Origin: Gemmatimonadota bacterium | GTDB lineage: Bacteria; Gemmatimonadota; Gemmatimonadetes; Longimicrobiales; Gaopeijiaceae | Direction of reading: 5' to 3' | DNA: 43,054 bases | Assembly (NCBI GenBank): GCA_028873815.1 | Contig: JAPPNN010000012.1 | Span: 1-43,054 of the forward strand | In this document: piece by piece, positions 27,131-39,595 of the stretch | How the letters are laid out: the number at the start of each line of letters is the position of its first letter | Position numbering within the stretch: the stretch's first letter is position 1 | Translations under genes and position numbers: made by a program | The notes under the pieces: generated by a model | Told to the model about the DNA's origin: nothing | The model's database searches: none | Seen by the model: the letters and a program-made list of their open reading frames with translations, nothing else

Positions 27131-27185
27131 ACGTGTCACTCTTGGTTCGGTTTACGGCATAAACTGAACCAACAGCACGACACGT
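27131..27185. repeat. Nested palindrome between convergent SDR and ABC genes
   Basis: An inner inverted repeat, TTGGTTCGGTTTA (27142-27154) and TAAACTGAACCAA (27160-27172) with a 5-nt loop, matches at 12 of 13 positions and its one mismatch becomes a G-U pair. It lies inside a second inverted repeat, ACGTGTC (27131-27137) and GACACGT (27179-27185). It may be a bidirectional terminator, though no T tract follows, or a protein-binding site. Confidence 0.55.
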
Positions 27186-27233
27186 TCTGCAGGGGACCGG
27201 CCACATCTCGGGGCGAGCCGGCGCCTGCCGCGC

Positions 27234-29045
27234 TCAGGCCGCCGCTACCGCGAACTGCAACTCGTGCAGCTGGCGGTACAGTCCGTCCCTGGCCAGAAGC
27301 TCCTCGTGGCTTCCTTCCTCCACCAGGCGGCCGTGGTGCATCACCAGGATCCGGTCGGCACCCTGGACCGTCGAAAGGCGGTGTGCAATCACCAGGCTGG
27401 TCCTGCCGCGCATGAGCCGGTCGGTGGCCTCCTCGATGCGCGCCTCGATTTCCGAATCGACCGAACTGGTCGCCTCGTCGAGCACCAGGATGCCCGGGTC
27501 GAACGCCAGTGCACGCGCGAACGAGAGCAGTTGCCGCTCTCCCACCGACAGGCTGGCGCCGCGCTCGCCCAGCTCCTGGGCGGACCCCTCGGGAAGGCGC
27601 TCCACGAAAGGCGTGGCGCCGACGGCTTCGAGCGCATCGGCCACCCTGGCCGCACCGATGTTGCCCGACCCCAGCCGCACGTTGTAGTCGACCGACTTGC
27701 TGAACAGGAAGATGTCCTGCAGGACCAGGCCGATCCGGGCGCGCAGATCCTGTAGCCGCAGTTGCTCGATCGGGATTCCGTCGACCAGGATGCGGCCGCG
27801 CTGAGCCTCGTAGAACCTCATCAGCAGGTTGATGACGGTCGTCTTCCCGGCTCCAGTGTGACCCACGATCGCCAGCTTTTCCCCGGGCGCGACCGTGAAC
27901 GACAGATCGCGAATCACCCAGTCGGGCTGGCCCTCCGCCTCATCCTCTCGATCCCCGTACGCGAACCATACATTCTCGAACCGTATCTCCCCCGTCGCCC
28001 CCTTGGGAAAGCTCCGCGTGACCGCCGCGTCCCGGATCGCCGGCTCCCGGTCCAGCAGCCGGAAGATCCGCTCGGAGGAAGCCATGGCCCCCTGCAACAG
28101 GTTGTACTTCTCGGACAGGTCCTGAATCGGCCGGAAGAACCGGCGCGCGTAGTCGAGGAAGGCCGCGAGAACTCCGATGGTCACGGCGCCCTGGATCATC
28201 GCGCTGCCCCCGTACCAGATGATCAGCGCGAGTGCCACGGAAGTGAGTTGCTGGATGATCGGAAAAAACAGCGCGTAGTAGGTGATCGACCGCAGGTGGG
28301 CGTCCAGGTAGTCGTTGTTGAGTTCCTTGAAGCGTCCCAGGTCTGCGTCTTCGCGGTTGAAGAGCTGGACGACCCTGATTCCGGTGAAGCGTTCCTGGAG
28401 GAATGCGTTCATCCAGGCCAGGCGGTAGCGGATGTCGCGGTAGGCGGACCGGATACGCGAGCGGAAGACGAAGGCGGCCCAGGCCACGAAGGGAAGCACG
28501 CTGAAAGTGACAAGGGCCAGATCGGCGTCCATCTGCAGCATCGCGGCCACGATAAAGAAGAGCATGAACAGGTCGCCGAAGACCGTGACCAGCCCCGAGC
28601 TGAAGAGCTCGTTCAGCGTCTCGACGTCCGAGGTGATGCGCGTCATCAGCCGGCCGACCGGATTCCGGTCGTAGAAGCGAAGGTCCAACTCCTGCAGCTT
28701 GCGGAAGATCTGCGTGCGCAGATCGTACATCACCCGCTGGCCGAGCCACGTCGTGACGAGCGCCTGCACGTACTGGAAAACGAAGACCAGTACGGTGACG
28801 GCCAGGTAGACGATCGCGAGCAGCGCAAGCTGCCTGCCATCGTTGGACGGGATCGCCTCGTCCAGGGCGATCATGGTGAGGTAGGGGCCGATCACGGCCG
28901 CCAGCGAGGCCAGTAGCAGGAGGACTACGGCGCCCGCAACCTGCAGCGCGTACGGGCGCAGGTAGCGCAGAAGGCGCGCCATCAGGCGCGAATCGTACGC
29001 CTTGCCGAGGACCTCTTCCTCGTAGCCGTCGTGCTCCTGCGACAT
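27234..29045 (-). CDS. ABC exporter, fused permease-ATPase half transporter
   Basis: The 603-residue product has an ABC-transporter type 1 membrane domain with six helices (starting YALQVAGAVVLLLLASLAAVIG; LALLAIVYLAVTVLVFVFQYV) over residues ~25-330, then an ATPase domain with Walker A GHTGAGKTT, Q-loop VLQDIFLFS, signature LSVGERQ, Walker B ILVLDEATSSVD and H-loop IAHRLST. The membrane part includes the coupling sequence FYDRNPVGRLMTRITSDVETLNELFSSG, of MsbA/LmrA-like exporters. It should work as a homodimer or with a partner outside this window; no second half is adjacent. The substrate is unknown: lipids, drugs or peptides are typical. It follows the aminotransferase by 67 bp on the same strand. 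Confidence 0.93.
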   Translation of the reverse strand: MSQEHDGYEEEVLGKAYDSRLMARLLRYLRPYALQVAGAVVLLLLASLAAVIGPYLTMIALDEAIPSNDGRQLALLAIVYLAVTVLVFVFQYVQALVTTWLGQRVMYDLRTQIFRKLQELDLRFYDRNPVGRLMTRITSDVETLNELFSSGLVTVFGDLFMLFFIVAAMLQMDADLALVTFSVLPFVAWAAFVFRSRIRSAYRDIRYRLAWMNAFLQERFTGIRVVQLFNREDADLGRFKELNNDYLDAHLRSITYYALFFPIIQQLTSVALALIIWYGGSAMIQGAVTIGVLAAFLDYARRFFRPIQDLSEKYNLLQGAMASSERIFRLLDREPAIRDAAVTRSFPKGATGEIRFENVWFAYGDREDEAEGQPDWVIRDLSFTVAPGEKLAIVGHTGAGKTTVINLLMRFYEAQRGRILVDGIPIEQLRLQDLRARIGLVLQDIFLFSKSVDYNVRLGSGNIGAARVADALEAVGATPFVERLPEGSAQELGERGASLSVGERQLLSFARALAFDPGILVLDEATSSVDSEIEARIEEATDRLMRGRTSLVIAHRLSTVQGADRILVMHHGRLVEEGSHEELLARDGLYRQLHELQFAVAAA

Positions 29046-29112
29046 GCTTTAGCCGTTCGTTGCGGCGTAGGACGTGTGCGGGACCAGCGCCGAGCGCGTC
29101 ACGGCCGCGACC

Positions 29113-30186
29113 TCAGCCCGTGCGCGCCGCGATCAGGTCGAGCCCGTCCAGCAGGCGCTGCATCCTGTCCCATGGGGCGACGGTCGCCCGGAGGCCCGAT
29201 CCCCGCGCGGTGACGCCCGCGAACGGGCGGACGCGCACCCCGCACGCCTCCAGTCGCCGCGTCTCCGGTTCCAGCCGGTCGTCCGGACGCAGGATGAACA
29301 CGAAATTGGCTGCCGAGTCCGGAACCCGATAGCCCCGTTGGCGCAGGCGATCGGTCAACCGCTCCCGGTTCACCGTCGTCTCGGCTATGGTTTCGTCCAG
29401 CCACGGCGAGTCGCTGGAAACGGCCGCCGCCGCGGCGGTGCTCGTAACACCGGAAACGACGAACGGGCCGCGCGCCTTGTCGACCTCGAGGACAAGCGAC
29501 TCGCTGCCCACTCCATACCCGGCCCGCATGCCGGCGAGCCCGTACGCCTTCGACAGGGTTTTCACGCACAGGGTGCGCTCACCCTCGAGCGCCATTTCGA
29601 AGGGAGTCAGATCGTCACGGGACCGGTTGTATTCGCCGTACGCCTCGTCGATGATCAGGACGCTTCCCACAGCCTCGGTGTGCCGGTAGACGGCCCGGAT
29701 CCAGTCGTCGGGAACGGCTTCGCCCGTCGGATTGCCCGGATTGGCGATGTATGCGATGCACGGCCGCGGTCCCGCGAAGCGCACCGGGTCGTCCAGCGCT
29801 TCCTCCCACTCGACCGGGACCGGCTCGTGACCGTTCATGCGCGCCAGCATTCCCGCCGCCGGCCAGCCGGGATCCATGAAGCGCATGTGCGTCGGCGCCA
29901 CCGCCCGCATGACCGCGTCCAGCACGCCCGTACCCCCCGCGCCCGTGGTCACGTGGTACGGAGAGACGCCGAACTTCGTCGCGACCGCCGACGCGAACTC
30001 GTCCGCGTAGCTGCCCGGGTACTCGGATGCGACCGGCGTCCCCGCTTCGGCCAGGACGGCCAGGGCCGCCGGATGGGCTCCCCAGAGGTTGCGGTTGTCG
30101 CCCAGGTCGGCTGCGATCGGTGAGCGGTCCGGCAGGTAGCGACCGAGATCGCCGTAGTCGTCCCGCGGATAGATGTCCGGTTTCAT
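29113..30186 (-). CDS. HisC-like PLP-dependent aminotransferase (class I/II)
   Basis: The 357-residue product is a fold-type I PLP enzyme related to histidinol-phosphate aminotransferase. It has the phosphate-binding glycine segment (TTGAGGTGVLDAVM), the NPGNPTGEAV motif, IIDEAYGEY with the PLP-nitrogen aspartate, and Schiff-base Lys213 in TLSKAYGLAGMRAGYG. ATG 30186 starts the conserved N-terminus; an open frame continues upstream of it with no similarity. Substrate is unsure: HisC, CobD-like or other amino acids are possible. It is divergent to uvrA (30310) with a 123-bp gap and upstream of the ABC exporter. Confidence 0.85.
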   Translation of the reverse strand: MKPDIYPRDDYGDLGRYLPDRSPIAADLGDNRNLWGAHPAALAVLAEAGTPVASEYPGSYADEFASAVATKFGVSPYHVTTGAGGTGVLDAVMRAVAPTHMRFMDPGWPAAGMLARMNGHEPVPVEWEEALDDPVRFAGPRPCIAYIANPGNPTGEAVPDDWIRAVYRHTEAVGSVLIIDEAYGEYNRSRDDLTPFEMALEGERTLCVKTLSKAYGLAGMRAGYGVGSESLVLEVDKARGPFVVSGVTSTAAAAAVSSDSPWLDETIAETTVNRERLTDRLRQRGYRVPDSAANFVFILRPDDRLEPETRRLEACGVRVRPFAGVTARGSGLRATVAPWDRMQRLLDGLDLIAARTG

Positions 30187-30309
30187 CGTGTTTCTGCTGG
30201 TAGATTGAGGAAGACGGCGTGTACTTCGGTGCGGCGCGAGGCCGTTCCACGGTCGGGAAATTCGTGCCCGAAGGCAACGGGTGGCCACCCAGGGGGCTGT
30301 AGCGCGTTC
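30187..30309. promoter_or_regulatory. Divergent region between aminotransferase and uvrA
   Basis: This 123-bp gap must carry promoters for both genes. I see no strong consensus sites; TAGATTGAGGAAGA near 30202-30215 is the AT-richest part. Confidence 0.3.
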
Positions 30310-33239
<2,930 letters not shown>

Positions 33240-33243
<4 letters not shown>

Positions 33244-34268
33244 CCTCGTCCCGGTCGCGGCCCGCGCCCCTCGTAACGGTTGTCCTCCCGGTCAGGGACG
33301 GCGCTGCCACCCTGGGCGCCGCGCTCCGGTCGCTCGGCGCACAGACCCTTGACGACTTCGAGGTCATCGTGATCGACGACGGATCCGGCGACGACACGGC
33401 GCGGGTCGCGCGGCGGTGGGAGCGGCGCGACGGCCGTTTCCGCCTGGTCCGCACACCGCCCGGAGGCATCGTGGCGGCGCTTCAGCGCGGCCTTGCCGTG
33501 GCGCGCGGGACGCTGGTCGCACGGATGGACGCCGACGACGTCTGCCACCCGGCACGGCTCGCAACCCAGGTCGACCTTCTGGAGAGCCGTGCCGACCTCG
33601 CCGGCTGCGGCACCGGCGTCCGCTATGTTCCGGCCGCCGGCGTCACGGCGCGCGCGGCCGAATACGCGGCCTGGCTCAACTCCATGACCGGGTGGGAGAC
33701 AGTCGTGGCGAACATCTTCGTCGAATGCCCTCTCGCGCACCCGACCATCATGTTCCGGGCCGCGGCGCTCTCCGCCGTGGGCGGCTACCGCGACCGCGGC
33801 TGGCCCGAAGACTACGACCTCCTCCTGCGGCTGTGGCGGCACGGACACCGTTTCGTGTCGGTGCCGCGCGTGCTCCTCGACTGGAACAACCGCGGGGACC
33901 GCCTCAGCCGCACCCACCCCGCCTATTCGCTGGACGCGTTTCGCGCGTGCCGGGTGCATCACCTGCGCTGCAGCCTGCTTGCCGTAAGGTCGGGCGTGGT
34001 GATCTGGGGCGCGGGCCCCACGGGCAAGAAGCTCGCGTTGGAGTGCTGTCGCCAGGGGATCCCGGTGCGCGCGTTCATCGAGGTCGACCCACGGAAGATC
34101 GGCCAGGTGATTCACGGCGCTCCGGTGCGCGAGGCGGCGGCCGCGAAGAGGTTCCCGGACGCGCTTCACCTGGGTGCCGTCGCGCGGTCGGCGGGCCGGG
34201 AGACGGTGCGGGCGGCGGCGGTGGGAGAGGGGCTCACGGACGGAGTGGACTTCGTGGCGATGGCATGA
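33240..34268 (+). CDS. Family 2 glycosyltransferase with C-terminal Rossmann-like domain
   Basis: The 342-residue product has a GT-A fold: VTVVLPVRDGAATLGAALRSL, IVIDDGSGDDTA, metal-binding D-x-D at Asp97-A-Asp99-Asp100 (ARMDADDVCHPAR), and PEDYDLLLRLWRHGHRF with the catalytic ED. This is GT2-like. From about residue 250 a separate nucleotide-binding fold follows (VVIWGAGPTGKKLALECCRQGIPVRAFIEVDPRKIGQVIHGAPVRE), like the N-terminal domain of PglD-type sugar-modifying proteins. The start GTG overlaps the uvrA stop (GTGA) with GGGAG 4 nt upstream; a longer frame to 33156 lacks similarity. Function in surface glycan synthesis is likely; why it is coupled to uvrA is unclear. Confidence 0.85.
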
Positions 34269-34508
34269 GGACGACGTGCGCTTCGGGGCGTGCCCGCGGC
34301 CGTCCCGGCGGCGCCCCAAAAACGCGGGCGGGACGGTGCCCCCAGGGGGCTCGCGGGGCGGCTCGAAGAAGGCTCGGAACAGGCTTGAATTAACTGCACT
34401 TCCCAGCTTGAAATCCGCCCGCAAATCGGCTATTTTTAATGGCTTTCCGGGGCTCTTTTTCCACGCCCCGGACCAAGCGCATTCAACCCTCCAGCGCCCG
34501 CAGGATTA
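34269..34508 (+). other. Gap between glycosyltransferase and gyrA
   Basis: The 240-bp gap has no gene. Its left part is GC-rich with a short inverted repeat (GCCCCCAGGGGGC near 34341), and its right part carries the gyrA promoter and an AT-rich leader. Confidence 0.5.
34408..34436 (+). promoter_or_regulatory. Near-consensus sigma-70 promoter of gyrA
   Basis: TTGAAA (34408-34413) and TATTTT (34431-34436) are spaced by exactly 17 bp, matching the sigma-70 consensus at four or five of six bases each. Transcription would begin about 34443, giving a leader of about 65 nt before the gyrA ATG. It is the clearest promoter in this window. Confidence 0.7.
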
Positions 34509-37034
34509 ATGGCCGAAGACGAGCACACCACCGCAGGCGAACGGGTCCTCGAACGAATCCTCGAGCAGGAGATGCGCGAGTCGTTCATCGACTACTCGAT
34601 GAGCGTCAACGTACAGCGCGCGCTGCCCGATGTACGCGACGGAATGAAGCCGGTGCACCGGCGCATCCTGTACGCGATGTCCGAACTGGGTTTGTCTCCG
34701 GGACGGGCCTACAAGAAGTGCGCGACGGTCGTCGGCGAGGTGCTCGGCAAGTACCATCCGCACGGCGACTCGGCAGTTTACGACGCCCTGGTCCGCATGG
34801 TCCAGGATTTCTCCCTGCGGTATCCGCTCGTGGACGGTCAGGGGAACTTCGGCTCCATCGACGGCGACTCGGCCGCGGCGTATCGCTACACCGAGGCGCG
34901 CCTCCAGCGGCTCTCCATCGAACTGCTGGCGGACATCGACAAGGACACCGTCCGCTTCGACGAGAACTTCGACGGCCGTCTCAAGGAGCCGTCGGTTCTG
35001 CCATCGAAGGCGCCCAACCTGCTGATCAACGGAGCGTCGGGAATCGCCGTGGGCATGGCGACGAACATTCCCCCGCACAACCTCCGCGAGGTGGTCGCAG
35101 GCCTGCTGGCGCTGATCGACGACCCGTCGCTGCCACAGGACCAGCTCGAAGAGATCATCCGGGGGCCCGACTTCCCCACGGGCGGCCTGATCTGCGGCAC
35201 CGAGGGCATCCAGGAAGCGTATCGCACCGGACGGGGCCGGATCGTCATCCGGGCCAGGGCGGACATCGAGGAGGACGACGACGGGCCCTCGCGGATCATC
35301 GTCACCGAAATCCCCTTCATGGTGAACAAGGCGCGCCTGATCGAACAGATCGCGTCGCTGGTGCGCGACAAGAAGCTCACGGCCATCCGCGACCTCCGGG
35401 ATGAATCCGACCGCGACGGCCTCCGCGTCGTCATCGAACTGAAGCGGGACGCGGTCCCCCAGGTCGTCCTCAACCGCCTGTACAAGCACACGCCGATGCA
35501 GTCCACCTTCGGCGCGATCTTCCTCGCCCTGGTGGACGGCGTGCCGAAGGTCATGCCGCTGCGCGAGATGCTCGGGCATTTCATCCACCACCGGCACACC
35601 GTCGTGGTGCGGCGGAGCCGGTTCGACCTGGCCGCGGCCCGGGAGCGCGAGCACATCCTCGAGGGGCTGCGGCTCGCGGTCGACAACATCGACGAGGTCG
35701 TGAAGATCATTCGCGGGTCGCGCGACGCGGCGGAGGCGGCGGTGGGACTCCGCCGGGCATCGAGATCGTGGCGCAAGCTGGTGCTCCCCGGCGAGCCGGT
35801 CGAGGACCTGCCCGAGGTGACCGACGGCGAGCCGTACGAGCTGTCGGAGCGTCAGGCGCGGGCCATCCTGGACATGCGGCTGGCCCGTCTGACCGGGCTC
35901 GAGATGGAGAAGCTCGACGACGAGTTGCTGGGCGTCCGGGCACGCATCGCCGAGTTGGAACACATTCTCGGCGACCGCGGGGTGAGGATGGGCATTATCA
36001 AGGACGAACTCAGGGACGTGGCCGCCCGTTACGGCGACGACCGTCGTTCTGCAATCCGGGGCAGCGTTTCCTCCTTCGACGTGGAAGACCTGATCGCGGA
36101 CGAGGAAGTCGTGATCACCATGTCCCGCCAGGGGTACGTGAAACGCATTCCCATCGACACCTACCGTGCGCAGCGGCGCGGCGGACGGGGCCTCCGCGGG
36201 ATGAACACCAAGGCGGAGGACTGGGTTGAGCATCTCTTCGTGGCGTCCACGCACGACTACCTGATGGCCTTCACCGATCAGGGCCGTTGCCACTGGGTGA
36301 AGGTGTGGGGGATTCCCCACGGGGGCCGCTACGCGAAGGGGAAGCCGATCGTCAACTTCCTCCACCTGGCACGCGGCGAGAAGGTCGCGTCGGTGCTGCC
36401 CGTGCGGGAGTTCAGCGGCGACCGGTTCCTTCTCTTCTGCACCAAGAACGGGGTCGTCAAGAAGACGCCGCTGTCGGCGTACGGCAACGTGCGCGCGGTC
36501 GGCCTCTACGCGATCAAGTTCCGTGAGGGCGACGAGCTCATCGACGTGCGCATCACCGACGGGGCAAACGAAGTGGTCCTGGCGACGCGGCTGGGCAAGG
36601 CCATCCGCTTCAACGAGTCGGACGTGCGGTCGATGGGGCGCAACACCGAAGGGGTGATGGGGATCCGGCTGGGCAAGGAAGACGAGGTTGTGGGGATGGT
36701 GGTGGTGCGCCGGGCGGACGAGACGCTGCTGACGGCGACCGAGCACGGGATGGGGAAGCGGAGCGAGATCGGCGACTATCGGTTCCAGGCCCGGGGCGGG
36801 CTGGGCGTGATCAACCTGAAGGTCTCCGGGAAGACGGGACCGGTGGTTGCGGTCAGGGCCGTCACGGACGACGACCAGCTCATGGTGATCACCCGCAACG
36901 GGGTCGTGAACCGCCAGCCGGTCTCGGACATGCGCGTGATCGGGCGCGCGACCCAGGGCGTGCGGCTGGTCAACCTGGACGAGGGCGATTCGGTGGTCGA
37001 TGTCGCACGCGTCGTGGGCGATGACGAGGACTGA
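34509..37034 (+). CDS. gyrA: DNA gyrase subunit A
   Basis: The 841-residue product is the DNA-cleaving subunit of gyrase, which introduces negative supercoils with GyrB. It has the winged-helix region with catalytic Tyr127 (YRYTEARL), the quinolone-resistance region [20 protein letters not shown] with wild-type Ser88 and Asp92 (the Ser83/Asp87 equivalents), and a C-terminal pinwheel of repeated blades. GyrA-box Q-R-R-G-G-R-G at 555-561 marks it as gyrase, not topoisomerase IV. Length is close to that of E. coli GyrA (875). It has its own promoter. The acidic C-terminus overlaps the next gene's start. Confidence 0.97.
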   Translation: MAEDEHTTAGERVLERILEQEMRESFIDYSMSVNVQRALPDVRDGMKPVHRRILYAMSELGLSPGRAYKKCATVVGEVLGKYHPHGDSAVYDALVRMVQDFSLRYPLVDGQGNFGSIDGDSAAAYRYTEARLQRLSIELLADIDKDTVRFDENFDGRLKEPSVLPSKAPNLLINGASGIAVGMATNIPPHNLREVVAGLLALIDDPSLPQDQLEEIIRGPDFPTGGLICGTEGIQEAYRTGRGRIVIRARADIEEDDDGPSRIIVTEIPFMVNKARLIEQIASLVRDKKLTAIRDLRDESDRDGLRVVIELKRDAVPQVVLNRLYKHTPMQSTFGAIFLALVDGVPKVMPLREMLGHFIHHRHTVVVRRSRFDLAAAREREHILEGLRLAVDNIDEVVKIIRGSRDAAEAAVGLRRASRSWRKLVLPGEPVEDLPEVTDGEPYELSERQARAILDMRLARLTGLEMEKLDDELLGVRARIAELEHILGDRGVRMGIIKDELRDVAARYGDDRRSAIRGSVSSFDVEDLIADEEVVITMSRQGYVKRIPIDTYRAQRRGGRGLRGMNTKAEDWVEHLFVASTHDYLMAFTDQGRCHWVKVWGIPHGGRYAKGKPIVNFLHLARGEKVASVLPVREFSGDRFLLFCTKNGVVKKTPLSAYGNVRAVGLYAIKFREGDELIDVRITDGANEVVLATRLGKAIRFNESDVRSMGRNTEGVMGIRLGKEDEVVGMVVVRRADETLLTATEHGMGKRSEIGDYRFQARGGLGVINLKVSGKTGPVVAVRAVTDDDQLMVITRNGVVNRQPVSDMRVIGRATQGVRLVNLDEGDSVVDVARVVGDDED

Positions 37035-38082
37035 CGCGCCTTCGGTGCGAGGCGCGGCTGCCGGCGTCGGGACCGGGGCGGAAGTGAGGCTGGCCGGGGA
37101 CGAAGCCACCGCCGAACTCGTCTCGCTGGCCGAGATCCGGGCCGCTGCCGCGCGCATCCGCGGTACCGTGGTCCGCACGCCGCTGATCCCGGACGCGGAC
37201 CTGTCGCATGCGGTCGGCGGCGAGGTTCGCCTCAAGTGCGAGTCGCTGCAGAAGGCCGGCGCCTTCAAGGCGCGGGGGGCGTGCAACTTCCTCGCGCAGC
37301 TGCCGGAGGAGGAATTGGCCCGCGGCGTCATCACCTACTCCTCGGGAAACCACGCCCAGGCGGTTGCTTTCGCGGCCGGACTCAAGGGGGTGCGCGCCGT
37401 GGTGGTCATGCCCACGACGGCGCCGCAGGTCAAGAGCGACGGGGCCCGCTCTCTGGGCGCCCGCGTCGAGTTCGCGGGCACGACATCGGAGCACAGGCGG
37501 GTGCGCGCGGAGGAGATCGCGGCCGAGGAGGGCCTGGTGATGGTCCCGCCCTTTGATCACCCCTGGATCATTGCGGGGCAGGGAACCGTGGCGCTGGAGG
37601 TCTGCGAAGACTGGCCCGAGGTCGACACGCTGCTGGTCCCGATCGGAGGCGGAGGACAGATGGCGGGCTGCGCGGCCGCGCTCCGGCGCCTGAACCCGGA
37701 CGCTGCCGTGATCGGCGTCGAGCCCACGGGCGCGCCCACCATGCGGCGGGCGCTCGACGCGGGGGCGCCGTCCACGCTGGAACGCATCGACACGATCGCC
37801 GACGGCCTCGCACCCACTCGCGCCGGCGACCTCACCTTCGCACACGCGACCGCGTTCCTGGACGATGTGGTGCTCGTCGAGGACGACGACATCCGGCGCG
37901 CCGCCGCCCACCTCATCACGCGGCGCAAGCTCGTGGTCGAGTACTCGGGCGCCGCCACCGTTGCCGCGCTCCTGTCCCGCCGCGTCGATGCCGCAGGACG
38001 GAAGGTCTGCGCGGTCCTCTCGGGCGGCAATCTCGACACGTCCCTGCTGGGCGAAATCCTGGACGTGGATCCGGCGGCGTAG
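37021..38082 (+). CDS. PLP-dependent threonine dehydratase-like enzyme
   Basis: The product (353 residues from ATG 37021) is a fold-type II PLP enzyme of the threonine dehydratase/serine racemase group. PLP lysine is Lys83 in [22 protein letters not shown] binds the substrate carboxylate and GGGGQMAGC the phosphate. No C-terminal ACT domain is present, so it is short, like catabolic threonine/serine dehydratase or serine racemase. Its start overlaps the gyrA stop by 14 bp; family similarity begins near [12 protein letters not shown], so a GTG start further in (for example 37045 or 37084) is possible. It may deaminate Thr/Ser or racemise Ser; I cannot tell which. Confidence 0.88.
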   Translation: MTRTDAPSVRGAAAGVGTGAEVRLAGDEATAELVSLAEIRAAAARIRGTVVRTPLIPDADLSHAVGGEVRLKCESLQKAGAFKARGACNFLAQLPEEELARGVITYSSGNHAQAVAFAAGLKGVRAVVVMPTTAPQVKSDGARSLGARVEFAGTTSEHRRVRAEEIAAEEGLVMVPPFDHPWIIAGQGTVALEVCEDWPEVDTLLVPIGGGGQMAGCAAALRRLNPDAAVIGVEPTGAPTMRRALDAGAPSTLERIDTIADGLAPTRAGDLTFAHATAFLDDVVLVEDDDIRRAAAHLITRRKLVVEYSGAATVAALLSRRVDAAGRKVCAVLSGGNLDTSLLGEILDVDPAA

Positions 38083-38094
38083 CGCTACACCACC

Positions 38095-38781
38095 GTGCTC
38101 GTCCTCTTCGACATCGACGGCACTCTCACGACCGGCGGCCCTGCCCGGGCGGCGTTTCAACTCGCGCTGGAAGAGACGTACGGCACGGCCGGGCCGATCG
38201 CTACGCACGACTTCTCGGGCAAGACGGACCCCCGCATCACACGGGAGCTCCTGACCGCTGCCGGCTGCCGTCCCCGTGACATCGAGGCCGGGCTGCCGCG
38301 CTTCTGGACGCGCTACCTGTCCGAACTCGAGGCGCGGATCGACGGACATCCCGTGACCGTGCTGCCGGGGGTTCACGAGCTGCTCGAGGCGCTCGCCGCG
38401 CGCGAGGACGTGCATCTTGGCCTCGTGACCGGCAACGTGGCGGGCGGCGCGCGGTTGAAGCTCCTTTCCGCGCGGCTCTGGCACCACTTTCCCGTCGGCG
38501 GGTTCGGCTCCGACAACGAGGTGCGCAACGAACTGCCCCGTGTCGCGCTCGACCGGGCGTCGGCGCACTGGGGCCGCACGTTCCGGGGAAGCGATGCCGT
38601 GATCGTTGGCGACACGCCCCGCGACGTGGCGTGCGGGAAGGCGGTCGGCGCGGCCACCGTGGCGGTCGCAACGGGCCGGTTCTCGCGCGCCCAATTGCTG
38701 GACACGGAAGCCGACCGCGTCCTGCCCGACCTCGTGGACACCGCGGCGACCCTCGAGGCACTGACCGCCCCGCTGGGCTGA
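38095..38781 (+). CDS. HAD-family hydrolase (phosphoglycolate phosphatase-like)
   Basis: The 228-residue product has HAD motif I Asp6-I-Asp8 in LFDIDGTLT, a helical cap domain, motif II threonine (LVTGN), and motif III/IV (VIVGDTPRDVACGKAVG). This is the phosphoglycolate phosphatase/beta-phosphoglucomutase-like subfamily, removing phosphate from small metabolites. Start is GTG 38095, 12 bp after the previous stop, so the two are probably in one operon. Substrate unknown. Confidence 0.9.
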   Translation: MLVLFDIDGTLTTGGPARAAFQLALEETYGTAGPIATHDFSGKTDPRITRELLTAAGCRPRDIEAGLPRFWTRYLSELEARIDGHPVTVLPGVHELLEALAAREDVHLGLVTGNVAGGARLKLLSARLWHHFPVGGFGSDNEVRNELPRVALDRASAHWGRTFRGSDAVIVGDTPRDVACGKAVGAATVAVATGRFSRAQLLDTEADRVLPDLVDTAATLEALTAPLG

Positions 38782-38793
38782 ACGGCCCATCCC

Positions 38794-38823
38794 ACAATAC
38801 TAAACAAAATTGTTTAGTATTGT
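38794..38823 (+). promoter_or_regulatory. 30-bp perfect palindrome upstream of DsbA/VKOR operon
   Basis: ACAATACTAAACAA (38794-38807), two-base spacer AA, TTGTTTAGTATTGT (38810-38823) form a flawless 14-bp inverted repeat in otherwise GC-rich DNA. It lies 12 bp after the HAD stop and about 97 bp before the DsbA start. The TACTA/TAGTA content resembles BlaI/MecI-type operators, and ATACTAAA recurs at 9579-9586. An operator is likelier than a terminator as no T tract follows. Confidence 0.6.
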
Positions 38824-38919
38824 CCCGTTACCGCGGTCTGCCCATTTTACCATGTTTCCGCCCGCGCATCCGCAGCATCCGGAGGACCGCGGACATCTCA
38901 AGATCTGGAGCGCAGTGAC

Positions 38920-39594
38920 ATGAAGAATTTCTACATCATCATCGGGGTCGTGGCGGTCGGCGGGATCGCGACGATCGCCCTGGTGCTCCGGGGCGGCGGC
39001 TCTGCGGCGACCGAGCCCGTCGACCTGGGCGAACTCGCGGACGCGGAGCTGCTGGAGTTGGCGCAGGGCATGGTCCAGGGCGATTCGGACGCGCCCGTCA
39101 CCATCATGGAATTCGGCAACTACCAGTGCAATTCCTGCCGGCAGTTCGCGTTGCTGATCAAGCCGCAGGTGGACATGGCCTACATCGACACCGGCCAGGC
39201 CAAGTTCGTCTATTACGACTACCCGTCGCCCGGATTCCCGCACTCGTTTTTCGCGGCCCGGGCCGCGCGTTGTGCCGGTGATCAGGATCGCTACTTCGAC
39301 TATCACGACGCGGTGTACCGTACGTTCGACGACTGGGCCCTGCGGCGCAGCGTCGGCGGCCACTTCGAGGACCTGGCCGACGAAATCGGTCTCGACACGG
39401 GCGCTTTCGAGGAGTGCCTGAACAGCGACCGCTTCGCCGATGTCGTCACCGCCAACATCACCTTGGGGCAGAGGCTGGGCGTGCCCGGCACCCCCGGGAT
39501 CTTCGTCCACCACGGAACGGGCTCGGCGCAACGGCTGGGCGGCTTCCAGTTCATCGACATTCAGCAGGCCATGGAAGCCGGCCCGGGGAATTGA
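38920..39594 (+). CDS. DsbA-family thiol-disulfide oxidoreductase, membrane-anchored
   Basis: The 224-residue product has an N-terminal hydrophobic anchor (FYIIIGVVAVGGIATIALVL) and a DsbA-like thioredoxin fold. The redox pair is Cys70-N-S-Cys73 (YQCNSCRQF), instead of the common CPHC, and the cis-proline loop is GVPGTPGIFVHH with Pro192. The insert between carries two more cysteines (RCAGDQDRYFDYHDAVY; EECLNSDRF). It should oxidise or isomerise periplasmic cysteines, and its partner is the VKOR gene that follows, which would reoxidise it. ATG 38920 lies after the palindrome; GGAG is not strong there. Confidence 0.9.
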   Translation: MKNFYIIIGVVAVGGIATIALVLRGGGSAATEPVDLGELADAELLELAQGMVQGDSDAPVTIMEFGNYQCNSCRQFALLIKPQVDMAYIDTGQAKFVYYDYPSPGFPHSFFAARAARCAGDQDRYFDYHDAVYRTFDDWALRRSVGGHFEDLADEIGLDTGAFEECLNSDRFADVVTANITLGQRLGVPGTPGIFVHHGTGSAQRLGGFQFIDIQQAMEAGPGN

Positions 39595-39595
39595 C

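Noticed and set aside
34506..37334. A 942-codon open frame antisense to gyrA
   Set aside because: It mirrors gyrA throughout, is histidine/arginine/valine-rich, and has no recognisable domains; it arises from high GC and codon bias.
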